DNA of 64,000 nucleotides, from assembly GCF_000067205.1 (NCBI RefSeq), contig NC_010170.1:1-64000 (forward strand), read 5' to 3'. Below the pieces are notes generated by a model, which was not told the DNA's origin, searched no databases, and worked only from the letters and a program-made list of their open reading frames with translations. A program made the position numbers and the translations under genes. This DNA is from Bordetella petrii. GTDB lineage: Bacteria > Pseudomonadota > Gammaproteobacteria > Burkholderiales > Burkholderiaceae_B. Below, piece after piece: positions 26,201 to 34,158 of this stretch. Numbering within the stretch: position 1 is the stretch's first letter; every line of letters begins with the position of its first letter.

Positions 26201-26241
26201 TGAAACGCTCTCGCAAGTGATAGTTGGCGAAAAACGTTTCA
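26201..26241 (-). promoter_or_regulatory. Stem enclosing the ribB ribosome-binding site
   Basis: TGAAACG (26201-26207) is complementary to CGTTTCA (26235-26241). On the mRNA this 7-bp stem encloses the GAGAG Shine-Dalgarno sequence and closes next to the ATG. It is a plausible translational off-structure controlled by the FMN riboswitch. Confidence 0.5.
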
Positions 26242-26340
26242 GGGCTTGTGACAGCCAGGCCCACGCCCCGCATGCACAGGGGGCGCCCCGGCAGGCCGCC
26301 GCGGCGCGCACCCCGCCTGCTGGCGGGAATGGGCAGGCAC

Positions 26341-26481
26341 ATCTTCTTTCATCCGGACTATGACCGTCGGCCCTGGCATCGCACCAGATCTGCTGACCCC
26401 GGCCAAGGCTGGCCGGGCGCTCGCGGGCTTGCCGCATTGCGGCTTACCGCCGGTGGGGAATTTCGCCCCGCCCTGAAGACG
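26341..26481 (-). ncRNA. FMN riboswitch (RFN element) upstream of ribB
   Basis: Read on the minus strand, the conserved RFN blocks appear in order: TCTTCAGGGCGGGG, AATTCCCCACCGGCGGTAA, GCCCGCGAGCG, GGTCAGCAGATCTGGTG, and GGGCCGACGGTCATAGTCC then GGATGAAAGAAGA. Paired ends TCTTCAGGG and GAAAGAAGA close the aptamer. It lies about 140 nt upstream of the ribB start, with further GC-rich stems between. FMN binding would lower ribB expression. Confidence 0.95.
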
Positions 26482-26542
26482 TACTGCTATGGCCGCGCGG
26501 ATGGCACGGCCATGGCTATTGTACGCCCGGCGCGACGGCGCC

Positions 26543-27025
26543 CTATTTCTTCTTTTTCTTCAGGGCCAGCATGGTGCCCCGGCAGGACGGCGTGCCGCAC
26601 AGGCACTGGTAGGCAGCCTTGAGCTTCTTGGTGATCTTGCCGTCGAGCACCAGCCCGTAGTCGTAGAAGAGTTCTTCGCCGCGGGCGATGTCGCGCAGCG
26701 CCGTGATGTAGACGCGCTTGCCATGGCGGCCTTCCTGGGCTTCGCAGTTGGGCTCGCAGGAATGGTTGATCCAGCGCGCGTCGTTGCCGTCGTCGCCGCC
26801 GTCGATCACGCGGCCCGAACTGAGCGAGAAGAAGAAGGTGTGGAACGGATCGTCGGGGTTGGTGGGGTGGCGGCGGTCGGCTTCCTTGGCGCTGATGCGC
26901 TTGCCGCTGTATTCGATGATGCGCGTGCCGGCGGGGATTTTGCGCGCGGCGAACACGCCGTTGCCATGCAGCTTGGAGCGGCGCACGACGTGCCAGGGCT
27001 TGGAGGGATCAGCAGCAGTGGTCAT
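26543..27025 (-). CDS. SET-domain protein-lysine methyltransferase
   Basis: 160 residues, almost entirely a SET domain: GNGVFA at 21-26, the cofactor-binding INHSCEPNC at 86-94, ELFYDYG at 118-124, and a post-SET cysteine cluster C141, C143, C148 that with C90-region cysteines should bind zinc. It ends in a run of lysines. Eukaryotic relatives methylate histones; bacterial ones modify unknown lysines. An ATG at 27052 is an alternative start. It is transcribed away from the lrp gene and ends just upstream of the ribB riboswitch. Substrate unknown. Confidence 0.88.
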   Translation of the reverse strand: MTTAADPSKPWHVVRRSKLHGNGVFAARKIPAGTRIIEYSGKRISAKEADRRHPTNPDDPFHTFFFSLSSGRVIDGGDDGNDARWINHSCEPNCEAQEGRHGKRVYITALRDIARGEELFYDYGLVLDGKITKKLKAAYQCLCGTPSCRGTMLALKKKKK

Positions 27026-27106
27026 GAATGAGGGCTGGAAGGCATATGGCAAGGCAGCGGCGATTATATCGGTGCGGGGCGCGCGCCGTGATGACAGGCG
27101 GCGGAT

Positions 27107-27580
27107 TCATTCGGCGGGTGGTGGGCTCAGCGGCAGCTGGGTTTCTTTCAGGCGGCGCAGCACGAAGCAGGACTTGCTGTGGCGGATGCCCGGGATGCGG
27201 TAGAGCTGCTCGCGCAGCAGCCGCTCGTAGTCGCGGGTATCGCGCACCGCGATGCGGATGTAGTAGTCGTAATCGCCCGAAACCAGGAAGGCTTCCAGCA
27301 CTTCGGGAATCTGCGCCAGCGCGCGGCCGAACTCGTACAGCGTTTCTTCGCTGTGGCTTTCCAGCGTGATGTGCACGATGACCGTGTCCATGAAGCCCAG
27401 CGAGGCGGGGTCGATGTCGACGGTATAGCCGCGAATGACGCCGGCCGACTCCATGCGCTTGATGCGGTTCCAGCAGGGCGTGGACGACAGCCCGACCTCG
27501 GCGCCGATTTCGTTGAGGCTGGCCCGGGAGTTCTGTTGCAGCGCCTTGAGAATGGCCAGGTCGAACTTGTCCAGTTTCAT
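27107..27580 (-). CDS. Lrp/AsnC-family transcriptional regulator
   Basis: 157 residues: N-terminal helix-turn-helix (LDKFDLAILKALQQNSRASL, then EVGLSSTPCWNRIKRMESAGVI) and a C-terminal RAM domain (about 65-145, with VSGDYDYYIRIAVRDTRDYE). Such proteins respond to amino acids. It is divergent from an acetolactate synthase gene, and the 102-bp gap contains an 8-bp inverted repeat, so control of that gene is likely. The long frame upstream of 27580 is a shadow of the neighbouring gene. Confidence 0.92.
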   Translation of the reverse strand: MKLDKFDLAILKALQQNSRASLNEIGAEVGLSSTPCWNRIKRMESAGVIRGYTVDIDPASLGFMDTVIVHITLESHSEETLYEFGRALAQIPEVLEAFLVSGDYDYYIRIAVRDTRDYERLLREQLYRIPGIRHSKSCFVLRRLKETQLPLSPPPAE

Positions 27581-27638
27581 TTTCTTGGTTTCCGGGTAAA
27601 GAAAGACAAATTTACTGGAAAACCGGGGAAAACGTAGA

Positions 27639-27658
27639 AAAGAAGAGAAATCTTCTTT
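27639..27658. promoter_or_regulatory. Inverted repeat between lrp and ilvB-like genes
   Basis: AAAGAAGA (27639-27646) and TCTTCTTT (27651-27658) are perfect inverted repeats around GAAA, in an AT-rich divergent intergenic region. It is a candidate operator for the adjacent Lrp-type regulator. Confidence 0.5.
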
Positions 27659-27682
27659 GTAGAAGGGCATACCATATTCAGT

Positions 27683-29494
27683 ATGAATGACCGCCTGCAC
27701 GCCTCCGCCCTCGCCGCCTTGCGCCACGACACTCCTTCTGCCCGCAATGGCGCCGAGATTCTGCTCGATACGCTGATCGAACGCGGGGTCGACACGGTGT
27801 TCGGCTATCCGGGCGGCGCGGTGCTGCCGCTGTACGACGCGCTGTACGCCGAACCGCGCCTGCGCCATGTGCTGGTGCGCCACGAACAGGCAGCGGTGCA
27901 TGCGGCCGAAGGCTACGCGCGCACGACCGGGCGGCCGGGCGTGGTGTTCGTGACCTCGGGGCCGGGCATGGCCAACACGACCTCGGGCCTGCTCGACGCC
28001 ATGTGCGACTCGATTCCGGTGCTGTGCATCAGCGGCCAGGTGGCAACCTCGGCCATCGGCACCGATGCATTCCAGGAATGCGACGCCATGGGGATTTCGC
28101 GCTCGGTCACCAAGTGGAACACGCAGGTTCGCGCCGCCGAAGACGTGGCTACCGTGGTGGGCCGGGCCTTCGACCTGACCCGCCAGGGCCGGCCCGGGCC
28201 GGTGTTGGTGGATTTTCCGAAAGACGTGCAGCTGGCCCGGCCGCTGCAGGCCGAAGCGCCGCAGGCGCTGGAAAACCAGCGGCTGGCGGCGCTGCGCGCG
28301 CGCCGGCAGGCCGGCAAGGCGCCGCTGAAATTGCCGCAGACCGCCGTGCGCCGCGCCGCGGCGCTGATCGCGCAGGCGCGCCGGCCGGTGTTCTATGGCG
28401 GCGGCGGCCTGGTCAATTCCGGCCCGCAGGCCTGCCAGGCCTTTACTGAACTGGTGCGCCACACGGGCGCGCCCTGCACGCTGACGCTGATGGGCCTGGG
28501 CGCCTTCCCGGCTTCGGACCCGCAGTTCGTGGGCATGCTGGGCATGCACGGCACGCTGGAAGCCAACATGGCCATGCACCATGCCGACCTGGTGGTGTGC
28601 ATCGGCGCGCGCTTCGATGACCGCATCACGGGCAAACTGGCCGAGTTCTGCCCGCATGCGCGCAAGATCCACATCGATATCGATCCGGCTTCCATCAACA
28701 AGGTGGTGCGCGTCGACGTGGCGCTGGTGGGCGACTGCCTGCCGCTGATCGAGGCCCTGCGCGGCGCGCTGGAGGCCCTGCCATTGCCCGACGGACGCCT
28801 GGCCGGCTGGTGGCGGCGCATCGACGCCTGGCGCGCCAAAGACTGCCTGGCCTGCCCGCCGGCGCAAGACGCCATTCTGCCGCAGCACCTGATGCAGCGT
28901 TTGAACGCCGCGCTGGCCGGCCGCGATGCCATCGTGTCCACCGATGTGGGCCAGCACCAGATGTGGGCCGCGCAGTACCTGCGTTTCGATCGCCCCAACC
29001 GCTGGCTGACGTCGGGCGGCGCGGGCACCATGGGCTACGGCGTGCCGGCGGCCATCGGCGCCCAGGTGGCGCATCCGGACAAGACCGTGGTGTGCGTCAG
29101 CGGCGATGCTTCGGTGCTGATGAACATCCAGGAACTATCGACCGCCATGCAGCACGAAACACCGGTCAAGGTGGTGTTGTGCAACAACGGCTACATGGGC
29201 ATGGTGCGGCAATGGCAAGAGCTGATCCACGGCGGACGCTACAGCCACAGCTACAACGCGTCGCTGCCCGATTTCGTGGCGCTGGCCAAGGCGTTCGGCT
29301 GGGGCGCCGCGCGGGTCGACGATCCGGCGCGGCTGGATGAGGCGCTGGCGCAATGCCTGGCGCACCCGGGGCCGTATTTCCTGGACGTGGCAGTGGCGGC
29401 GCAGGAAAACTGCTTCCCCATGATGCCGGCCGGTGAAGGGCATCACCGCATGATGCTGGCCGATGGCGTCTGGTACGAGGACGATACGGCCTGA
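27683..29494 (+). CDS. ilvB: Acetolactate synthase large subunit (IlvB-type)
   Basis: ThDP-dependent enzyme making acetolactate from pyruvate at the head of branched-chain amino-acid synthesis. 603 residues with three domains: the Pyr domain with catalytic E68 in VLVRHEQAAVHAAEGYAR, the central domain (about 205-345), and the PP domain with SGDASVLMN and NNGYMG forming the ThDP/Mg site, followed by MVRQWQ. No regulatory small subunit (ilvN/ilvH) follows. It is divergent from an Lrp regulator, suggesting amino-acid-responsive expression. A related carboligase role is possible since the main IlvBN pair is probably elsewhere. Confidence 0.87.
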   Translation: MNDRLHASALAALRHDTPSARNGAEILLDTLIERGVDTVFGYPGGAVLPLYDALYAEPRLRHVLVRHEQAAVHAAEGYARTTGRPGVVFVTSGPGMANTTSGLLDAMCDSIPVLCISGQVATSAIGTDAFQECDAMGISRSVTKWNTQVRAAEDVATVVGRAFDLTRQGRPGPVLVDFPKDVQLARPLQAEAPQALENQRLAALRARRQAGKAPLKLPQTAVRRAAALIAQARRPVFYGGGGLVNSGPQACQAFTELVRHTGAPCTLTLMGLGAFPASDPQFVGMLGMHGTLEANMAMHHADLVVCIGARFDDRITGKLAEFCPHARKIHIDIDPASINKVVRVDVALVGDCLPLIEALRGALEALPLPDGRLAGWWRRIDAWRAKDCLACPPAQDAILPQHLMQRLNAALAGRDAIVSTDVGQHQMWAAQYLRFDRPNRWLTSGGAGTMGYGVPAAIGAQVAHPDKTVVCVSGDASVLMNIQELSTAMQHETPVKVVLCNNGYMGMVRQWQELIHGGRYSHSYNASLPDFVALAKAFGWGAARVDDPARLDEALAQCLAHPGPYFLDVAVAAQENCFPMMPAGEGHHRMMLADGVWYEDDTA

Positions 29495-29507
29495 TTTCCC
29501 GGCTTAG

Positions 29508-29522
29508 AGCGTTTCGAACGCT
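29508..29522. terminator. Short palindrome after the ilvB-like gene
   Basis: AGCGTT and AACGCT flank TCG, a 6-bp stem with a 3-nt loop, 14 bp after the stop codon. It is a weak terminator or an operator upstream of the CoA-transferase gene; the sequence alone does not decide. Confidence 0.35.
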
Positions 29523-29604
29523 GCCTTAGAACATTTGAACTGGACGCGCCGAGGGGCGCTTCCTAGACTCCCGGTCACGCAATGACGATGACCGAGGAGA
29601 CAAT

Positions 29605-30774
29605 GTGCTGAGCCGGGCGCTGGACAATATTCGCGTGCTGGATCTGTCGCGCATCCTGGCCGGGCCATGGTGCACGCAGAACCTGGCCGACCTGGGCGCC
29701 GACGTAATCAAGGTCGAACGCCCCGGGCAGGGCGACGACACGCGCAAGTGGGGGCCGCCGTATCTGCAGTCTCGCGATGGCCAAGAGGCACTGTCGGCCT
29801 ATTTCACGTGCTGTAACCGCAACAAGCGCTCGATCTGCCTGGACTTCTCGCAGCCGCAGGGGCAGCGCGCGCTGCTGAAACTGCTGGCCACCTGCGATGT
29901 GCTGGTCGAGAACTACAAGAGCGGCACGCTCAAGCGGTATGGGCTGGACTACGACAGCCTGAAGGCGCTGCGGCCCGACCTGGTGTATGTGTCGATCACC
30001 GGCTACGGACAAGATGGCCCGCGCGCGGCGCAACCCGGATACGACTACATTTTCCAGGGCATGGGCGGCCTCATGAGCCACACCGGCATCGCTGACGGCG
30101 AACCCGGCGCGGGGCCCTTGCGCGCGGGTATTCCCGTGGTGGACATCTCCACGGGCATGTACGCCACGTCGGCCGTGCTGGCCGCGCTGCTGCAGCGCAC
30201 CCGCACCGGCCAGGGAGCGCACCTGGATATCGCGCTGCTGGACGTCGCGGTGGCCATCAATGCCAACCAGGGGGCGAATTTCCTGGTGTCCGGCCGCAAC
30301 CCCAAGCGCAGCGGCAACGCGCATCCCAATCTGGCGCCTTACGAGGTGTTTGCGGCGCGCGATGGGTTTTTCATCCTGGCGGTGGGCAACGACAGCCAGT
30401 TCGCCAAGTTCTGCGCACTGTGCGACGAGCCCGCCCTGGCGCAAGACCCGCGCTTTGCCACCAATGCGGCGCGCGTGCAGAACATGCCCGCGCTGCGCGA
30501 GACGCTCAGCCGGATCATCGCCACGCAAGACCGCGCCTATTGGGCCAGCGGCCTGGAGGCGGCCGGTATTGCATGGGGCCCCGTCAACGGGCTGGACGAA
30601 GTTTTCGCCGATGAGCAGGTGCGGCATCGCGCAATGCTCAAGCACGCGTCGCATCCCCGCTTCGGCGATATTCCGCTGGTGCGCAACCCCATGCTGGGCC
30701 GCGAAGATACCTCGCCGATGCGCGCTCCGCCCCTGATGGGCGAGCACACGCGCGAGATATTGGGCGAGCCTTGA
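29605..30774 (+). CDS. Family III (CaiB/BaiF) CoA-transferase
   Basis: Transfers CoA between an acyl-CoA and a free carboxylic acid. 389 residues: LDLSRILAGPWCTQNLADLGADVIKVERP at the N-terminus (in two ordinary-length blocks), NRNKRSICLD, and the catalytic aspartate D147 in PGYDYIFQGMGGLM. The start is GTG at 29605, preceded by GAGGAG. It is followed by a Bug-type binding protein, an enoyl-CoA hydratase and a LysR regulator, forming a small acid-uptake and activation cluster. The acid is not identifiable. Confidence 0.9.
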   Translation: MLSRALDNIRVLDLSRILAGPWCTQNLADLGADVIKVERPGQGDDTRKWGPPYLQSRDGQEALSAYFTCCNRNKRSICLDFSQPQGQRALLKLLATCDVLVENYKSGTLKRYGLDYDSLKALRPDLVYVSITGYGQDGPRAAQPGYDYIFQGMGGLMSHTGIADGEPGAGPLRAGIPVVDISTGMYATSAVLAALLQRTRTGQGAHLDIALLDVAVAINANQGANFLVSGRNPKRSGNAHPNLAPYEVFAARDGFFILAVGNDSQFAKFCALCDEPALAQDPRFATNAARVQNMPALRETLSRIIATQDRAYWASGLEAAGIAWGPVNGLDEVFADEQVRHRAMLKHASHPRFGDIPLVRNPMLGREDTSPMRAPPLMGEHTREILGEP

Positions 30775-30856
30775 ACCGGCGGCCATGGCAGCCATGGCCG
30801 CCGCGGCATCGTTTTTTTTCACAACTCGACTTGCAGCACGATACAGGAGACAAGAA

Positions 30857-31834
30857 ATGAAGATGACCTTCCGCGGGGTCGCCGCTACCGCCGCAGCGCT
30901 GGCGCTTTGTGCCGCCGGCGCTACGGCCCGCGCCGCCTATCCGGACCGCCCCGTTACGCTGATCGTGCCGTACGCGCCGGGCGGCACCACCGATCTCATG
31001 GCCCGGGTGGTCGCCCCCAAGCTCGGCGAACTGCTGGGGCAGACCGTAGTGGTGGTGAACAAGCCCGGCGCGGGCGGCGCGGTCGGCAGCGGCTACGCGG
31101 CGCGCGAGCGGCCGGACGGCTACACCCTGGTCATGGCGGTGGAAAGCTCGCACGCGGTGAACCCCAGCGTGCACGCCAAGCCCCAGTACGATCCGGTCAA
31201 GGATTTCGCGCCCATCAGCAACCTGGCCAATGTGCTCGGCGTGCTGGACGTGCCCGGCGATTCTGACATCAAGACTTTTGACCAGCTCATCGCCCGCCTG
31301 AAGGCCAACCCCGACCACTATTCGTTCGGCTCGTCGGGCAGCGGCGGCTACAGCCATTTGTTTGGCGAACTGTTCCTGAGCTCGACCGGCACGAAGATGC
31401 TGCACGTGCCGTACAAGGGACTGGGCCCCGCGCTGGTGGGTCTGATGGCCGATCAGGTGCAGGTGGTGTTCGACAACCTGCCTTCGTCGGCCGGCTTTCT
31501 GGCTTCGGGCAAACTGCGCGCGCTGGCGGTGGCCTCGCCCAAGCGGATCGAGAGCATGCCCGATGTTCCCACTTACGCCGAGGCCGGCTATCCTCAACTC
31601 AACACGCCTTCGTGGTTCGGCCTGGCTGCGCCGGCAGGCACCCCCGACGCCGTGCTCGACCAATTGAACCAGGCTGTGAAGCAGACCCTGGCCGACCCGA
31701 AAGTGGCCGCCGACATCGAACGCCTGGGCGCCGTGCCCGACTACACCTCGCGCGAGCAGTTTGCCGGCATGATCAAGCGGTCCAACGCCGTGTGGCAGAA
31801 AGTCGTGAACGACATCGGTTTCGAAAAACTCTAG
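30857..31834 (+). CDS. Bug-family (tripartite tricarboxylate) binding protein
   Basis: Periplasmic binding protein, 325 residues. Signal peptide MKMTFRGVAATAAALALCAA..ARA, then the family blocks WPDRP-like YPDRPVTLIVPYAPGGTTDLMAR, NKPGAGGAVG, RPDGYTL, VPYKG and LPDVPT-like MPDVPTYAEAGY. AGGAG precedes the ATG at 30857. No TctAB permease is near. It lies between the CoA-transferase and enoyl-CoA hydratase genes (8 nt gap to the latter), so it probably binds the acid these enzymes process. Bug proteins are hugely amplified in Bordetella relatives. Confidence 0.93.
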   Translation: MKMTFRGVAATAAALALCAAGATARAAYPDRPVTLIVPYAPGGTTDLMARVVAPKLGELLGQTVVVVNKPGAGGAVGSGYAARERPDGYTLVMAVESSHAVNPSVHAKPQYDPVKDFAPISNLANVLGVLDVPGDSDIKTFDQLIARLKANPDHYSFGSSGSGGYSHLFGELFLSSTGTKMLHVPYKGLGPALVGLMADQVQVVFDNLPSSAGFLASGKLRALAVASPKRIESMPDVPTYAEAGYPQLNTPSWFGLAAPAGTPDAVLDQLNQAVKQTLADPKVAADIERLGAVPDYTSREQFAGMIKRSNAVWQKVVNDIGFEKL

Positions 31835-31841
31835 GTACACC

Positions 31842-32636
31842 ATGGCCATCGAAATTCCCACTCTTGCCCACGCCGCTTTTTCGCTGCGGGACGACGGCGT
31901 CGGCACGCTGGAGATCCGCGACGCGGGCAAACTGAACATTCTGAGCGCTGCCGTCGTGGAAAGCCTGATCGCCATGCTGGCGCACATCGATCAGCGCGAC
32001 GACGTGAAGGTGCTGGTGCTGCGCGCCGAGCAAGAGAAGGCCTTCGTGGCGGGTTCCGACATCAAGGAGATGGCGTTCTTCGACCACGCCAGCGCCATTG
32101 CGTACATCGACCGCCTGCGGCAATTGTGCGACGGGGTGCGGCTGTTGCGCGCGCCGGTGATCGCGCGCATTCCTGGCTGGTGCCTGGGGGGCGGCATGGA
32201 GCTGGCGCTGTCGTGCGACCTGCGCATCGCCTCTGACCAGGCCCGCATGGGCATGCCCGAAGTGAAGGTCGGCGTGCCGTCCATCATTCATGCCGCGCTG
32301 TTGCCGCGGCTGGTCGGCAAGGCACGCGCGAACTGGATGCTGCTGACCGGGGAAATCGCCGACGCGCGGCAGGCCGAGGCCTGGGGCCTGCTGGACCGCG
32401 TGGTGCCGGCGGCCGGGCTGGACGCCGAAGTCGAGCGCGTAGCGAGTATGCTTGCCGGGCTGGGCCAGCGTGCGCTGGCCCAGCAGAAGCGCCTGCTGCG
32501 CGAGTGGGAAGACGAGCCGCTGGACGTTTCGTTGCAGAACGGCGTGCTGGAGTTCGGTGCGGCGTTCGACACGGGCGAGCCGGGGCGCTATATGCGTGCA
32601 TTCCTGGACGAGAAGGCGCGCAAGACGGGCGCCTGA
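31842..32636 (+). CDS. Enoyl-CoA hydratase/isomerase family protein
   Basis: 264-residue crotonase-fold enzyme. Oxyanion-hole segment AFVAGSDIKEM at 67-77, then GGGMELALSCDLRIA with E120 and GMPEVKVGVP with E140; the 20-residue spacing of the two glutamates matches true hydratases (Glu144/Glu164 in the rat enzyme). Likely hydrates an unsaturated acyl-CoA made after the upstream CoA-transferase step. It is in the same operon as the Bug protein. Confidence 0.9.
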   Translation: MAIEIPTLAHAAFSLRDDGVGTLEIRDAGKLNILSAAVVESLIAMLAHIDQRDDVKVLVLRAEQEKAFVAGSDIKEMAFFDHASAIAYIDRLRQLCDGVRLLRAPVIARIPGWCLGGGMELALSCDLRIASDQARMGMPEVKVGVPSIIHAALLPRLVGKARANWMLLTGEIADARQAEAWGLLDRVVPAAGLDAEVERVASMLAGLGQRALAQQKRLLREWEDEPLDVSLQNGVLEFGAAFDTGEPGRYMRAFLDEKARKTGA

Positions 32637-32647
32637 TCCGGCATGGC

Positions 32648-32669
32648 GGGGCCGCCGCGCGGCGGCCCC
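32648..32669 (+). terminator. Perfect 22-bp palindromic hairpin
   Basis: GGGGCCGCC (32648-32656) and GGCGGCCCC (32661-32669) pair around GCGC, 11 nt after the hydratase stop and 48 nt before the LysR start. It could terminate or attenuate read-through into the regulator gene. No T-tract. Confidence 0.55.
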
Positions 32670-32717
32670 GGACGGCTGTTCCGCCCTGCCCGCAACCCGG
32701 CGCACACGGAGGAATCG

Positions 32718-33644
32718 ATGTCGTATGAGCTGAAAGACCTGCGCCTGTTCAAGGCCATTTTGCAGGCGGGCAATTTGTCCGCCGGCGCGGCCATGATGCA
32801 CATGACGGCGCCTTCGGCCAGCTACCGCCTGAAGAACCTGGAGTATGCGGCTGGCAGCCCGCTGTTCGTGCGATCCGCCCGGGGCATGAGCCTGACGCCG
32901 GCCGGCGAGGCGTTGGCGCGCCATGTCGACATCGTGCTGGACGACTTGCAGGCAATGCAGACCGAAGTCAGCGCCTATGCGCGCAACCTGAAGGGCAGCG
33001 TGCGTCTGCTGGCCAACAGTAGTTCGCTCAATGGCTTCATCATTCCCAGCCTGGCGCGCTTCCTGATTTCAAACGCGCATATCGACGTCAACCTGAAAGA
33101 GCAGGACAGCCTGTCCATCGCGGGCAAGATCCAGCGCGGCGAGGCTGATATCGGTATCTGCGCGGGCAAGGTCGACGACGCAGACCTGCGTTGCGAGCTC
33201 TATGCCATCGACCGCCTCGTCTGCGCGGCTCCCGCCGACCATGCATTGGCGCAGCGCGCCAGCGTCGCCTACGCGGAGGTGCTGGCGCACGGGCAGGTGT
33301 GCATGGACCGGGCCAGCAGCAATTTCCATTTCGTGCAGACGCAGGCCGAGCGGCTGGGCAAGTCTGTCAGTGTGCGCGTGCATGCGCACGATTTCAGTTC
33401 GGTGCTGTACCTGGTGAGCGCCGGCGTGGGGGTGGCGGTCGTGCCGGCCAGCGTTGCCGAACCGCTGGCGCGCGAGGGCGCGATTATGGCCATTGCCTTG
33501 CAGGATGGCTGGGCCTTGCGCGACCTGCACCTGGTCACGCGGCAGGATGCCGAACCTTCGGGCCTGGTGCGCCAGTTCGCCGAAGTGCTGCTGCACGACC
33601 CGCAAGTGGTCGCGGCCCGCACCGGGAAGAACTGGCGGGAGTGA
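32718..33644 (+). CDS. LysR-family transcriptional regulator
   Basis: 308 residues with the LTTR helix-turn-helix (LRLFKAILQAGNLSAGAA, MTAPSASYRLKNLEYAAGSPLF) and an effector-binding domain. The ATG at 32718 has GGAGG upstream; the frame before it is not translated. It is codirectional with, and last in, the CoA-transferase/Bug/hydratase cluster, which it probably controls. Repeat array 3 begins shortly after its stop. Confidence 0.9.
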   Translation: MSYELKDLRLFKAILQAGNLSAGAAMMHMTAPSASYRLKNLEYAAGSPLFVRSARGMSLTPAGEALARHVDIVLDDLQAMQTEVSAYARNLKGSVRLLANSSSLNGFIIPSLARFLISNAHIDVNLKEQDSLSIAGKIQRGEADIGICAGKVDDADLRCELYAIDRLVCAAPADHALAQRASVAYAEVLAHGQVCMDRASSNFHFVQTQAERLGKSVSVRVHAHDFSSVLYLVSAGVGVAVVPASVAEPLAREGAIMAIALQDGWALRDLHLVTRQDAEPSGLVRQFAEVLLHDPQVVAARTGKNWRE

Positions 33645-33665
33645 GATAACCGTGGGTCCGCATCG

Positions 33666-34145
33666 GTGCCTGACACCGAGGTTGAGGGCAGTCGTTGCCC
33701 ACGTCGGTGTCTGACACCCTTCGGGAGTCAGACACCTGATCGGGCGGAGTCAGATGCCTGGTCTGTCAAAGTCAGATGCCTGGTCTCTGGGAGTCGGGCG
33801 CTTGGCGTGCGAAGATCAGGGGCTTGGCCAGGGGTCAGGCTCCGCAGGTGCCTGACCCCGAGGTGGTGAGGCAGCCGTTGCCTGCTTCGGTGTCTGACAC
33901 CCTTCGGGAGTCAGACACCTGATCGGTCAGAGTCAGACACCTGATCGGGCGGAGTCAGATGCCTGGTCTGTGAGAGTCGGGCACTTGGCGTGCGAAGATC
34001 AGGTGCTTGGCCAGGGGTCAGGCTCCGCAGGTGCCTGACCCCGTGGTGGTGAGGCAGCCGTTGCCTGCTTCGGTGTCTGACACCCTTCGGGAGTCAGACA
34101 CCTGATCGGTCAGAGTCAGATGCCTGGTCTGTGGAAATCAGGCAC
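33666..34145. repeat. Hairpin-repeat array 3, exact 183-bp period
   Basis: A 480-bp tract between convergent genes. Long hairpins (arms GGTGTCTGAC/GTCAGACACC, A-A mismatch, CCC/GGG, TTC loop) start at 33706, 33889 and 34072, exactly 183 bp apart. Shorter hairpins with arms GTCAGGC/GCCTGAC lie at 33834-33856 and 34017-34039, also 183 bp apart. Between them is a ladder of degenerate right arms resembling GAGTCAGAtgCCTGGtc at roughly 22-24 bp steps. No gene is seen here. Confidence 0.92.
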
Positions 34146-34158
34146 CTGGCGTGGCTGC

